A stretch of DNA of 34,401 bases from Saprospiraceae bacterium (GTDB lineage: Bacteria; Bacteroidota; Bacteroidia; Chitinophagales; Saprospiraceae), in NCBI GenBank assembly GCA_016710585.1, contig JADJVN010000051.1:1-34401 (forward strand). The letters are read 5' to 3'. This document shows positions 27,290-34,401 of the stretch, piece after piece. Position numbers and translations under genes: made by a program. Below the pieces are notes generated by a model. That model did not search any database. It was not told the origin of the DNA and worked only from the letters and a program-made list of their open reading frames with translations. Numbering within the stretch: the stretch's first letter is position 1; each line of letters opens with the position of its first letter.

Positions 27290-27861
27290 AATCCAGAAGT
27301 TGCACTAAGACCTCCATCGAAAGCAGTTTGTGTTCCTCCAAATAACACGTCAAGGTATCGGAATTGAATCACATTAGTTCCTTCAAAAAAGATCACTTCA
27401 AAAGTAACTTCTTGTCCAGCAACTGCTCCAAAGTGGCCTATTTTATTCCACTCTACAATGAACTGCCTTGTAGGAGCTGTTCCCACTGTAATAGTATTAA
27501 TTCCAGAAAGTGGTGTAGTTGTAGTCGTTAAATCGTCCCAAAAAGGATATAATGCACCTCCTGCAATTGCAGTTGGTAGAGTAGCATTACCCAATCCTCT
27601 TGTTCCTCCAAAGGCAATAAAACCATTGGTTCCAACAGTCATGCTTGTATAACAACCTTCATGAAATACTACTGGGAATGGTGGAGCAACATTATAAGTT
27701 GCATCATCTCCACCTCCTACAAATGTACTCCCTGCTGTTCCAGCAACTGGGACATAAGCATCCCCACAAGGACTTTGTGTATAATTTTGTGCATTCAAAC
27801 TAAAAGTAGCAAGAATGACAAAACAGAAAATACTATAAAAAACTCTGTTTAGATTATTCAT
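21430..27861 (-). CDS. Giant secreted Nidogen-like/HYR/dockerin/cohesin protein with T9SS sorting domain
   Basis: The 2143-residue protein has an intact frame. Signal peptide 1-24 ends SLNA-Q. Residues of about 30 to 215 resemble a Nidogen-like domain (MTVGTNGFIAFGG, YPFWDDL, FIVEWNKIGHF). Next come HYR-type and related cysteine-rich beta modules to about residue 1735 (for example ETIPPVIVGCPKGVVTL). A dockerin type I pair follows (about 1780-1850): VTTADIVKIQKHILGQE and ADVNATGTITAADMSEIRKL, with Asp/Asn calcium ligands. A cohesin-like domain (about 1915-2055, SGYQFTVKFDASAISFEGVE) precedes the T9SS type A sorting domain (about 2060-2143, NEPNPFNKQTTVTFNLP to TKRMVIIE). It should be exported by Sec, passed through T9SS and anchored or released at the surface, probably as an adhesin or matrix protein. 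The small secreted-protein gene ends 15 bases upstream. Confidence 0.92.
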   Translation of the reverse strand: MNNLNRVFYSIFCFVILATFSLNAQNYTQSPCGDAYVPVAGTAGSTFVGGGDDATYNVAPPFPVVFHEGCYTSMTVGTNGFIAFGGTRGLGNATLPTAIAGGALYPFWDDLTTTTTPLSGINTITVGTAPTRQFIVEWNKIGHFGAVAGQEVTFEVIFFEGTNVIQFRYLDVLFGGTQTAFDGGLSATSGLEGPVCTPLARRFNLNGFNTNHLVAGQCINFAPPTPCVTLPANMTVVVTTCPAPVNFVVLNNGTCGTVTVSPPSGSNFNVGVTTVNVTSCLGTKSFTVTVQETIPPVIVGCPKGVVTLNAGPGECGSFWDAPPFMAMDNCAVGNIYIGAETLSTGCPLNANNGLTATTFNIGMLFDVVNLGTAPLAISSIKFMPWNNPGNTYAVYLTTNPVSFVGVLNNPAAWTKIGGDSVKVGVNGAFPPAVPRGLTRFEMGATAADTTLDCEGDFVINTRTALTGVINPGETRGMAIYGVTAGSSFFYTNAAAPCNTTIQGNGVLGIDVRSARVQYGASPFVVAGTFLSRMFNGDICYKTERIATVPIVQTCGAPYSPGCYFPIGCTKLCYEATDASGNKSTCTFDVCVNEYAGASRALACNDDVQVSLDDSCKATIGADMILEGGPYGCYDDYVVEVRDWVTNALVDRCTNQAGPQIDCRDIGREFKVTVRDPETGNSCWGHMRVEDKLAPRLTCPADTCVPCHSSIDPSVIGLPTVVECLAGTCTPVYGCNSYSLSYKDIVAQGNCALGYDRRVTRIWTAVDASGNKGTCTQIITVGVAALDVVTVPSNYDGLEENMLACDQKIDRAKNINPHLINEPECLDGYLLDSAIFLANPANFDWYDWPLAADKLTLPIGRRVPRVLGWNCIDDVNDKNFGHPSPDPVYYPQHPRWDPIFQNCWPANRHIMWIGTGRPGANCRNLGTVYEDVIIPLATAGCDAGPVGCYKVLRKWTVLDWCTGEIGGHSQIIKVADVEGPSVLYPDTVIVNMEVWTCTGRWEVPPAWIVDNCSKELHYTVEVEEGTVLGNDQTGYVVIDMPQGLQNGYIVATDCCGNITKKLVKLNVQDNVPPNCNTRKNTVITLANNQSTGEALGKLYAKDLDEGSRDNCAPHVFFKVIRMEELINTRNGRRPPFDNRVSCNGINGDDDPGVFAPGNQVYFDDFTKFCCADAGKTIMVVLRVLDKDPGAGPVHPNRFESIFDLEGHFNDCMVEVDVQDKQFPTVVAPPDMVVSCWYWFDPSEAALEDPNNSAFGRVVTDLTNRKKVATLDLVCHQYCETNIHDYPGGRRGRLPLTARNEGDIACDYYWSLFDTAHLDRKYELAWGFDGYAVGTCAVTPTINASDNRDCGQGLITRTFSVAPGISAVQQIWVVDCDPFWVATACDQLDDIFWPDCQQLGSSVIGCGARDWSPNNPSTGGWAKVEHGGDDNCALIAIEYDDEIFRIEPDACIKIIRTWTVLDWCQYDPFDPNWKGSGRWTHTHVIKVRDEDAPVVTCTVGLCETQGLATIDPATGLCVNHITLTATAYDSCSPEDWLKWEYKIDLFNDGKGVHSGYDFRVGSLTKKEFAAGDTALVNHNPYADDNKNPFDASGTYPVGVHKIKWFVEDGCGNIAVCETLFEVKDCKKPTPYCLTGVITVPMPSSGCVEVWATDLNLGSYDNCTPKNRLKFYFDGDTSLRSRTFCCDDFVAAGAGDELNVEVEMWVEDEEGNTDFCKTTIIIQDVNDICPNGGSSIKATIKGDIKTANKLEDTKPVDLELFKAGTMMKEAKGSPYAFLNLDPATLYVVKPSRTDEPLNGVTTADIVKIQKHILGQEAITNPYLLIAADVNATGTITAADMSEIRKLILGVTSEFKAVQSWTFVPMSYVFANPTTPWSAPRISNVTTVTGSVTSDFYAIKMGDVNQSATAGLASASTRTSGSMNMEIMDKAVEAGEIHKVEFKSSDFNNISGYQFTVKFDASAISFEGVEAGALKTTEGNFGLSRVSNGIITTSWNSSKGESYSADQVLFTLEFRANKGVQIGQAISINSEVTAAEAYDATMETKAVRLNVRTDRGVVETGVFELNQNEPNPFNKQTTVTFNLPNASPATLTMYDVTGKVLRVYEIEGLKGLNTKVINKSELNGNGVIYYQLDAANYTATKRMVIIE

Positions 27862-27876
27862 ATTTTTAGTTTTTGC

Positions 27877-28209
27877 TTAAGATTTTAAAATATTAACTAA
27901 TTCTGTAAACTCAGGAACCCAGTTCCGCGAAATCAGTCGTGTGTATGCATCTGTATCAGAAATATTATACCACTCAACCATTGAATTCAAGAATGCAGAA
28001 GTCACTGCATAGCTTGTCGTTTGCGGTATTTCAGTTGGCTCTTGTAAGAAAGATAGTGCCTTGGAGTAGAGAGTGATCTTCCTCTCTAAATCTAGTGTTG
28101 GATCGTTTTTCAGTTGTACAGAAAGTTTGTCTATTTCCTTGTACAAAACTGCTTGAGCTAACTTATTGTCTTTAAAATTTGGGAAGGATTGACCATAGAC
28201 AGCAACCAT
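27877..28209 (-). CDS. Small exported protein with signal peptide interrupted by in-frame TGA
   Basis: The open frame gives 110 residues (MVAVYGQSFPNFKDNKLAQA...). Upstream in the same frame ATG 28252-28254 starts MKKMMLSIIVFII, then TGA 28213-28215, then GMVAVYGQ. Together this is a normal signal peptide with one stop codon where Gly, Arg or a similar residue would be expected. The mature part (about 85-100 residues) is helical and charged, with KLAQAVLYKEIDKLSVQLKN and NSMVEWYNISD. No family is recognised. It precedes the giant T9SS gene by 15 bases in the same direction, so both are probably on one transcript. If the TGA is real the protein would stay in the cytoplasm or not be made. Confidence 0.6.
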   Translation of the reverse strand: MVAVYGQSFPNFKDNKLAQAVLYKEIDKLSVQLKNDPTLDLERKITLYSKALSFLQEPTEIPQTTSYAVTSAFLNSMVEWYNISDTDAYTRLISRNWVPEFTELVNILKS

Positions 28210-28254
28210 TCCTCAAATGATAAAAACAATAATGCTTAACATCATTTTTTTCAT

Positions 28255-28511
28255 GAGAATTTAGTTTTGGTTATAAAAATTAATAAATTAGCAATAAAAT
28301 GGTATACCTTTTCTAGTTGCTACCACATCATTAACATGAATTAATTATCTACATCCAAATACTAGCTGCTTAAGTGACTAATTACGGGTGCGCTTCGCCT
28401 ATACTTAGTCTTGAGCTTGGTCTACATTGCAAAAGTATTCAAAATTACTATTATTGTTATCATATTCAATACATATTTAATTTAGTAATATATATCATTT
28501 TATGGATCAAT
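28255..28511. other. Intergenic spacer between the tandem units
   Basis: About 255 bases lie between the small secreted-protein gene and the terminator of copy 2. A - strand match to TAnnTTTG (TACTTTTG) lies at 28430-28437 and could drive the small gene and the giant gene, giving a leader of about 170 bases. No -33 TTG was seen at the usual spacing. A GC-rich patch at about 28384-28400 (GGGTGCGCTTCGCC) can form a small hairpin. Nothing else was recognised. Confidence 0.35.
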
Positions 28512-28546
28512 AAAAAAAGCCCCCCTTCATATACATGAAGAGAGGC
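28512..28546 (-). terminator. Rho-independent terminator of giant gene, copy 2
   Basis: It is the same hairpin as at 21320-21353, with a single base change in the loop region (CTTCATATACATGAAG instead of CTTCATATATATGAAG) and a run of seven T on the - strand. It lies about 70 bases after the stop of copy 2. Confidence 0.85.
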
Positions 28547-28615
28547 CATCCCAAAAACCGATTTATCTGCGTCCTTATCCTTGGGATGATAAAGACAATC
28601 TCATGATTCTAAATT

Positions 28616-29458
28616 CTATTCTATAATCACCATTCTCTTAGTTGCTGTATAGTTTGCAGCATCCAATTGATAGTAGATTACGCCGTTTCCGTTAAGCTCT
28701 GATTTGTTGATCACCTTCGTGTTCAATCCTTTCAAGCCTTCGATTTCGTATACTCGCAATACTTTTCCTGTAACATCATACATCGTCAATGTTGCTGGAC
28801 TTGCATTCGGTAAGTTGAATGTTACTGTAGTTTGTTTGTTGAAAGGGTTTGGTTCGTTTTGATTTAATTCGAATACTCCTGTTTCAACTACGCCTCTATC
28901 TGTTCTTACATTCAATCTTACTGCTTTAGTCTCCAATGTAGCATCATATGCTTCTGCTGCTGTTACTTCGCTGTTGATTGTTATTGCTTGACCTATTTGG
29001 ACTCCTTTGTTCGCTCTGAATACCAATGTGAACAATACTTGATCCGCGCTGTAGCTTTCGCCTTTGCTTGAATTCCAGCTTGTTGTGATAATTCCATTGC
29101 TTACTCTTGATAAGCCAAAGTTGCCTTCTGTTGTCTTTAATGCTCCTGCTTCCACTCCTTCGAATGAAATCGCACTTGCATCAAATTTAACTGTGAACTG
29201 GTAACCACTGATATTGTTGAAGTCGCTTGACTTGAACTCTACTTTGTGTATTTCTCCAGCTTCTACTGCTTTATCCATGATCTCCATGTTCATTGAACCT
29301 GAAGTTCTTGTATGCACTTCCCCTGCTGTCGCTGATTGATTTACATCTCCCATCTTGATTGCATAGAAATCTGACTTCACTGAGCCTGTTACCGTTGTAA
29401 CATTTGCAGTTCTTGGTGCTGACCATGGTGTAGTTGGATTCGCGAATACATAACTCAT
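28616..29458 (-). CDS. C-terminal part of giant T9SS protein, copy 2 (cohesin and sorting domain)
   Basis: This frame is intact for 280 residues and is nearly identical to the end of copy 1. It holds the cohesin-like domain (SGYQFTVKFDASAISFEGVE) and the T9SS type A sorting domain; about the last 90 residues show no change. Differences from copy 1 include RIS to RTA, SVTSD to SVKSD, LASAS to EVH, LEFR to LVFR, AISIN to AITIN and TMET to TLET. These look like paralogue divergence. The frame is joined upstream to the rest of copy 2, so the ATG at 29458 is not a real start. Confidence 0.8.
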   Translation of the reverse strand: MSYVFANPTTPWSAPRTANVTTVTGSVKSDFYAIKMGDVNQSATAGEVHTRTSGSMNMEIMDKAVEAGEIHKVEFKSSDFNNISGYQFTVKFDASAISFEGVEAGALKTTEGNFGLSRVSNGIITTSWNSSKGESYSADQVLFTLVFRANKGVQIGQAITINSEVTAAEAYDATLETKAVRLNVRTDRGVVETGVFELNQNEPNPFNKQTTVTFNLPNASPATLTMYDVTGKVLRVYEIEGLKGLNTKVINKSELNGNGVIYYQLDAANYTATKRMVIIE

Positions 29459-29474
29459 TGGTACAAATGTCCAT

Positions 29475-32400
29475 GATTGTACTGCTTTGAATTCACTTGT
29501 TTCCCCCTAAATCAATTTTCTGATTTCTCACATGTCTGCTGCAGTTATTGTTCCTGTTGCTTCACTTCCTGCGATCAATAAGTGTGGATTAGTTATCGCT
29601 TCTTGACCCAAGATATGCTTTTGGATCTTCACGATATCCGCTGTAGTCACACCATTCAATGGCTCGTCTGTTCTTGATGGTTTTACTACATAGTTTGTAG
29701 ATGCATCTAGATTCAAGAATGCATAAGGGCTTCCTTTTGCTTCTTTCATCCTGCTTTGTACCTGCTTAATTTCTAAGTTTACTGGCTTAGTATCTTCCAA
29801 TTTATTTGCAGTCTTGATATCTCCTAAGATCACCGTTCGGATATTCTGACATGTCTTCTACGTTATCGTTCTTGGTGTGATGTTGTCTTACAGAGAATCT
29901 GTTTTCCTTCCTCATCTTCTACCCACAAAATTTCAACTTCTACGTTCAGACTCGTCTCCTGCTCCTGAAATCGCTGCCCACAAAATCATCACAGCAGAAT
30001 GTTCTGCTTCTCGTGATGTGTCGCCATCAAATAATTTCAATCTATTCTTCGGTGTACAGTTGTCGTAACTTCCTAAGTTCAAATCTGTTGCCTGTACCTC
30101 AACACAATGTGGTGGCATTACTGTGATTACTCCAGTCAAGCAATATGCGTGGCTTCTCTTCTACGAACCATTTGATCTTGCCACTGGGTATGTTCCACTT
30201 GCATCGAATGGATTCTTATTGTCATCTGCATAATCATTGTGATTTACCAATGCTGTATCTCCTGCTGCAAATTCTTTCTTCGTTAATGATCCTACTCTGA
30301 AGTCATATCCTGCATGTACTCCTTTTCCATCATTGAATGCGTCTATCTTATACTCCCACTTCAACCAGTCTTCTGGTGAGCAGCTGTCGTATGCTGTTGC
30401 TGTTAATGTAATATGATTTACACATAGACCTGTTGCTGGATCGATTGTTGCCAATCCTTGTGTCTCATAAGCCTACTGTACATGTTACCACTGGAGCATC
30501 TTCATCTCTTACCTTAATAACATGGGGAGTGTGTGTCCATCTTCCACTTCCTTTCCAGTTTGGATCGAATGGATCATACTGACACCAGTCTAATACTGTC
30601 CATGTTCTGATGATCTTAATACATGCATCTGGTTCGATTCTGAAGATCTCGTCATCGTACTCGATTGCTATCAATGCACAATTGTCATCTCCTCCGTGCT
30701 CAACTTTCGCCCGCCTCTGTACTTGGATTGTTTGGTGACCAGTCTCTTGCTCCACAGCCTAATACGCTGCTTCCCAATTGCTGACAGTCAGGCAGAAGAT
30801 ATCATCTAATTGATCACATGCTGTAGCTGCCCAGAATGGATCACAATCTACTACCCAGATTCTGCTGTACCGCGCTGATACCCGGTGCTACTGGAGAATG
30901 TTCTTGTGATTAATCCTTGTCCGCAATCTCTGTTGTCTGATGCATTGATCGTTGGCGTTACTGCACATGTTCCACTGCATATCCGTCAAATCCCCATGCT
31001 AACTCATACTTTCTATCTAAATGCGCTGTATCGAATAATGACCAGTAATAGTCACATGCGATATCACCTTCATTTCTTTCTGTCAATGGTAATCTTCCTC
31101 TCCTACCGCCTGGATAGTCGTGGATGTTTGTTTCGCAATATTGATGACATACTAAGTCTAATGTTGCTACTTTCTTTCTATTGGTTAAGTCTGTTACAAC
31201 TCTACCAAATGCACTATTGTTTGGATCTTCCAATGCTGCTTCGGATGGATCAAACCAGTACCAACAGCTCACTACCATATCTGGTGGTGCTACTACTGTA
31301 GGGAATTGTTTGTCTTGTACATCTACTTCTACCATCAATCATTGAGTGACCTTCCAAATCAAAGATGCTTTCAAATCTGTTTGGATGAACTGGTCCTGCC
31401 TCCTGGATCTTTATCCAATACTCTCAATACTACCATGATCGTCTTTCCTGCATCTGCACAACAGAATTTGTGAAATCGTCAAAGTATACTTGATTGCCTG
31501 GTTGCAAATACTCCCGGATCATCGTCGCCATTGATTCCATTGCAACTTACTCGGTTGTCAAATGGTGGTCTTCTTCCGTTTCTTGTGTTGATCAACTCTT
31601 CCATTCTGATCACTTTGAAGAATACGTGTGGCCGCACAGTTATCTCTTGAGCCTTCATCCAAGTCTTTTGCATATAGTTTTCCTAATGCTTCTCCTGTAC
31701 TTTGATTGTTTGCTAAGGTGATTACTGTATTCTTTCTTGTATTACAATTTTGGTGGTACATTATCCTGTACGTTCAATTTAACTAATTTTCTTAGTTATA
31801 TTGCCACAACAGTCGTTGCTACGATATATCCATTTGTAATCCTTGTGGCATGTCTATTACTACATAACCTGTTTTGGTCATTTCCTAATACTGTTCCTTC
31901 CTCTACTCTACTGTGTAGTGTAGTTCTTTTGAACAATTGTCTACGATCCATGGTGGCACTTCCCATCTTCCAGTACATGTCCATACTTCCATATTTACGA
32001 TAACTGTATCTGGGTACAATACTGATGGTCCTTCTACGTCTGCTACTTTGATGATTTGGCTATGACCGCCTATCTCTCCTGTACACCAGTCTAATACTGT
32101 CCATTTTTCTCAATACTCTGTAACAGCCTACTGGACCTGCGTCACAACCTGCTGTCGCCAATGGGATGATTACATCCTCATATACTGTTCCTAAGTTTCT
32201 GCAATTTGCTCCAGTCTGCCTGTGCCTATCCACATGATGTGGCGGTTTGCTTTAGCCAACAATTCTGGAATATTGGATCCCATCTTGGATGTTGTGGATA
32301 ATATACTGGATCTGGACTTGATATCCAAAGTTCTTATCATTTACATCATCGATACAGTTCCATCCCAATACTCTTGGTAATCTTCTTCCGATTGGCAATG

Positions 32401-34401
32401 TCAATTATCTGCTGCCAATGGCCAGTCATAACAGTCAAAATTTGCTGGGTTTGCTAAGAAGATTGCTGAATCTAATAAATATCCATCTAAACACTCAGGT
32501 TCGTTGATTAAATGTGGAGTGATATTCTTTGCTCTGTCGATCTTTCTGATCACATGCTAACATGTTTTCTTCCAATCCATCATAGTTTGATGGTACTGTA
32601 ACTACATCTAATGCTGCTACTCCTACTGTGATGATCTGTGTGCATGCCTTTGTTGCCTGATGCATCTACCTGTTGTCCAAATTCTTGTCACTCTTCTATC
32701 ATATCCCAATGCACAATTGCCTTGAGCTACGATGTCTTTGTATGATAATGAATAGCTGTTGCAGCCATATACAGGTGTACATGTGCCTGCTAAACACTAA
32801 TTACTGTAGGTAAACCTACAACAGATGGATCTATTGATGAATGACATGGTACGCAGGTATCTGCTGGACAAGTTAATCTTGGTGCTAACTTGTCTTCAAC
32901 TCGCATATGTCCCAAACAAGAATTTCCTGTTTCGGTCTCTTACTGTAACTTTGAACTCACGTCCGATATCTCTACAATCGATCTGTGGACCTGCTTGGTT
33001 TGTACATCTGTCTACCAATGCATTGGTCACCCAGTCTCTTACTTCTACTACATAATCATCATAGCATCCGTAAGGACCACCTTCTAATATCATGTCTGCT
33101 CCAATAGTAGCTTTACAGCTATCATCTAAGCTAATTTGAATATCATCATTGCAAGCCAATGCTCTTGTAGCACCTGCATATTCATTTTCGCATACATCAA
33201 ATGTACATGTAGATTATTTCCAGAAGCATCTGTAGCCCCTCATAACAAAGTGTTGTACATCCAATAGGGAATAACAATCTGGACTGTAAGGCGCGCCGCA
33301 AGTTTGAACAATAGGCACAGTTGCTATACGCTCTGTTTTATAACAGATATCTCCACAACATTCTACTTAAGAAAGTACCTGCAACAACAAATGGAGATGC
33401 TCCATATTGAACCTGCGTGCAGAACGCACATCGATTCCTAATACACCATTACCTTGAATAGTTGTATTACAAGGAGCGGCAGCATTTGTATAAAGAAAGA
33501 AGATCCAGCAGTCACGCCATAAATAGCCACCTCTGGATACTCCTTGATTGATTACGCCAGTTAAAGCAGTTCTAGTATTGATCACAAAATCACCTTCGCA
33601 ACCAAGAGTTGTATCAGCAGCTGTCGCTCCCATTTCAAATCTTGTAAGACCTTCTTGGTACAGCTGGAGGAAATGCTCCATTCACACCAACTTTCACTGA
33701 ATCACCTCCAATTTTGGTCCAAGCAGCTGGATTGTTTAAGGCTCCAACAAAAGAAACTGGATTGGTAGTTTAAGTATACTGCACAAGTATTACCTTGATT
33801 ATTCCAAGGCATAAACTTGATGCTGCTTATCGCCAATGGTGCAGTACCTAAATTGACAACATCAAATAACATACCTATATTGAAGGTAGTAGCTGTCAAT
33901 CCATTATTTGCATTATGGGCAGCCAGTAGACAATGTCTCAGCACCAACATAGATGTTTCCCTACTGCACTACTATCCATAGCCATAAATGGCGGTGCATC
34001 CCAAAAGAGCCACACTCACCATGACCAGCATTCAGAGTTACAACGCCTTTTTTTTGTGACATCCAACAATGACAGGTGGGATTGTCTTCTGAATCCGTGA
34101 CTGTAAATGACTTAGTGCCTCCAAACAGCTTGGTTACATTTACAGTTGTCACACCAACATTAAAGTTACTTCCAGATGGTGGAGATACTGCAACAGTACC
34201 ACAAGTTCTCATTATTTAAAAACTACAAAGTTAACTGGTGCTGGGCATGTAGTCACAACAACAGTCATGTTAGCTGCTGGTAAAGTAACACATGGCGTTG
34301 GTGGTGCAAAATTAACATATTGACCAGCCAGCCAAATGATTTGTATTAAAACCATTCAAATTAAAACCTTCTAGCAAGTGGTGTACAAATCCGGACTCTT
34401 C
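29475..34401 (-). pseudogene. Body of giant T9SS protein, copy 2, broken by many indels
   Basis: The same modules as in copy 1 can be followed: dockerin region (about 29,530-29,830), cysteine-rich HYR-type modules (30,160-34,000) and the first HYR segment (about 33,960-34,210). They are scattered over all three frames, in pieces such as 30161-30454, 30465-30755, 30958-31338, 32896-33159 and 33367-33681. Indels occur every 50 to 200 bases, both in homopolymers and in mixed sequence, and some stretches (about 29,825-29,900) are scrambled relative to copy 1. This looks like unpolished long-read sequence more than gradual decay, because amino-acid sequence between indels is well kept. The N-terminus lies outside the window. 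Confidence 0.8.

Larger units (their letters stand above)
28512..34401 (-). repeat. Direct tandem duplication, right unit (cut by window end)
   Basis: Second copy of the segment at 21320-27289, same orientation. The end of the window aligns with about 27,289 in the left unit. The coding part here is about 5786 bases against about 5860 in the left copy, a net loss of roughly 74 bases from many small indels. About 570 bases of the 5' end, including the signal peptide, are outside the window. Confidence 0.9.

Noticed and set aside
13115..28215. Alternative genetic code (TAG and TGA as sense codons)
   Set aside because: Two different stops each appear once in frame, while many intact genes end normally at TAA, TAG or TGA and long genes (1083 and 2143 codons) contain no in-frame TAG or TGA.
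28384..28400. GC-rich patch as an insertion-sequence end or attachment site
   Set aside because: It occurs once in the spacer, has only a four-base-pair stem, and has no partner sequence elsewhere in the window.
30885..31301. 138-codon open frame on the + strand inside copy 2 (and its 116-codon counterpart at 23847-24197 in copy 1)
   Set aside because: It is antisense to conserved HYR-type coding sequence. It is open in both copies only because the copies are nearly identical.
21320..34401. Mobile element as the cause of the large direct repeat
   Set aside because: No transposase, terminal inverted repeats or target-site duplication was seen in the spacer or flanks. Homology follows the gene and its terminator, as expected for gene duplication.
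1..34401. CRISPR arrays, tRNA and rRNA genes
   Set aside because: No short regularly spaced repeats, tRNA-like cloverleaf ends or conserved rRNA stretches were noticed on reading either strand. A covariance-model scan was not possible.

Overview
The window looks like a chromosomal segment from an AT-rich member of the Bacteroidota, most likely Saprospiraceae-like (the family name is an inference). Supporting signs: a giant secreted protein ending in a type IX secretion (T9SS) type A sorting domain, a large Asp-box (BNR) surface protein, Bacteroidota-style TAnnTTTG promoter elements, an RprX/RprY-like two-component pair, a fused ResB-CcsA (CcsBA) cytochrome c assembly gene, and little sign of Shine-Dalgarno sequences.

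Layout. 1-2838: a partial C-terminus, a lipoprotein of the 4-fold beta flower type, then two adjacent + strand genes broken by many indels. Their reconstructed products are a PD-(D/E)XK nuclease-fold protein and a protein with a HEPN-like RxxxxH motif, together a possible defence-type pair. 2839-8207 (- strand): a redox operon in the order CcsBA (split into three frames), a membrane protein with two di-His helices (split into two frames), and a flavoprotein with two atypical Fe-S motifs. 8376-12629 (+): lysA, an isoprenylcysteine-methyltransferase-like membrane enzyme, a histidine kinase (split into three frames) and its OmpR-type response regulator. 12689-14707 (-): a vanadium-dependent haloperoxidase interrupted by an in-frame TAG. 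15011-16475 (-): two lipoproteins. 16755-17600 (+): an AraC-type regulator. 17944-21195 (-): the Asp-box protein.

21430-34401 (-): two direct tandem copies of a gene of about 6.4 kb for a Nidogen-like/HYR/dockerin/cohesin/T9SS protein. The left copy is intact (2143 aa). The right copy is clean only over its last ~280 codons. Beyond about position 29,490 it carries dozens of indels up to the window edge, where its N-terminus is missing. A small secreted-protein gene lies 15 bp upstream of the left copy.

A recurring theme is broken reading frames. All five frame breaks between 4.4 and 11.1 kb can be repaired by adding one A (coding strand) to an A-run, the signature of homopolymer under-calling in a long-read assembly. 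Many apparent pseudogenes are therefore probably intact in the cell. Two further breaks are different: single in-frame stops (TAG in the haloperoxidase, TGA in the small secreted protein). No rRNA, tRNA, CRISPR array, transposase or phage gene was seen.
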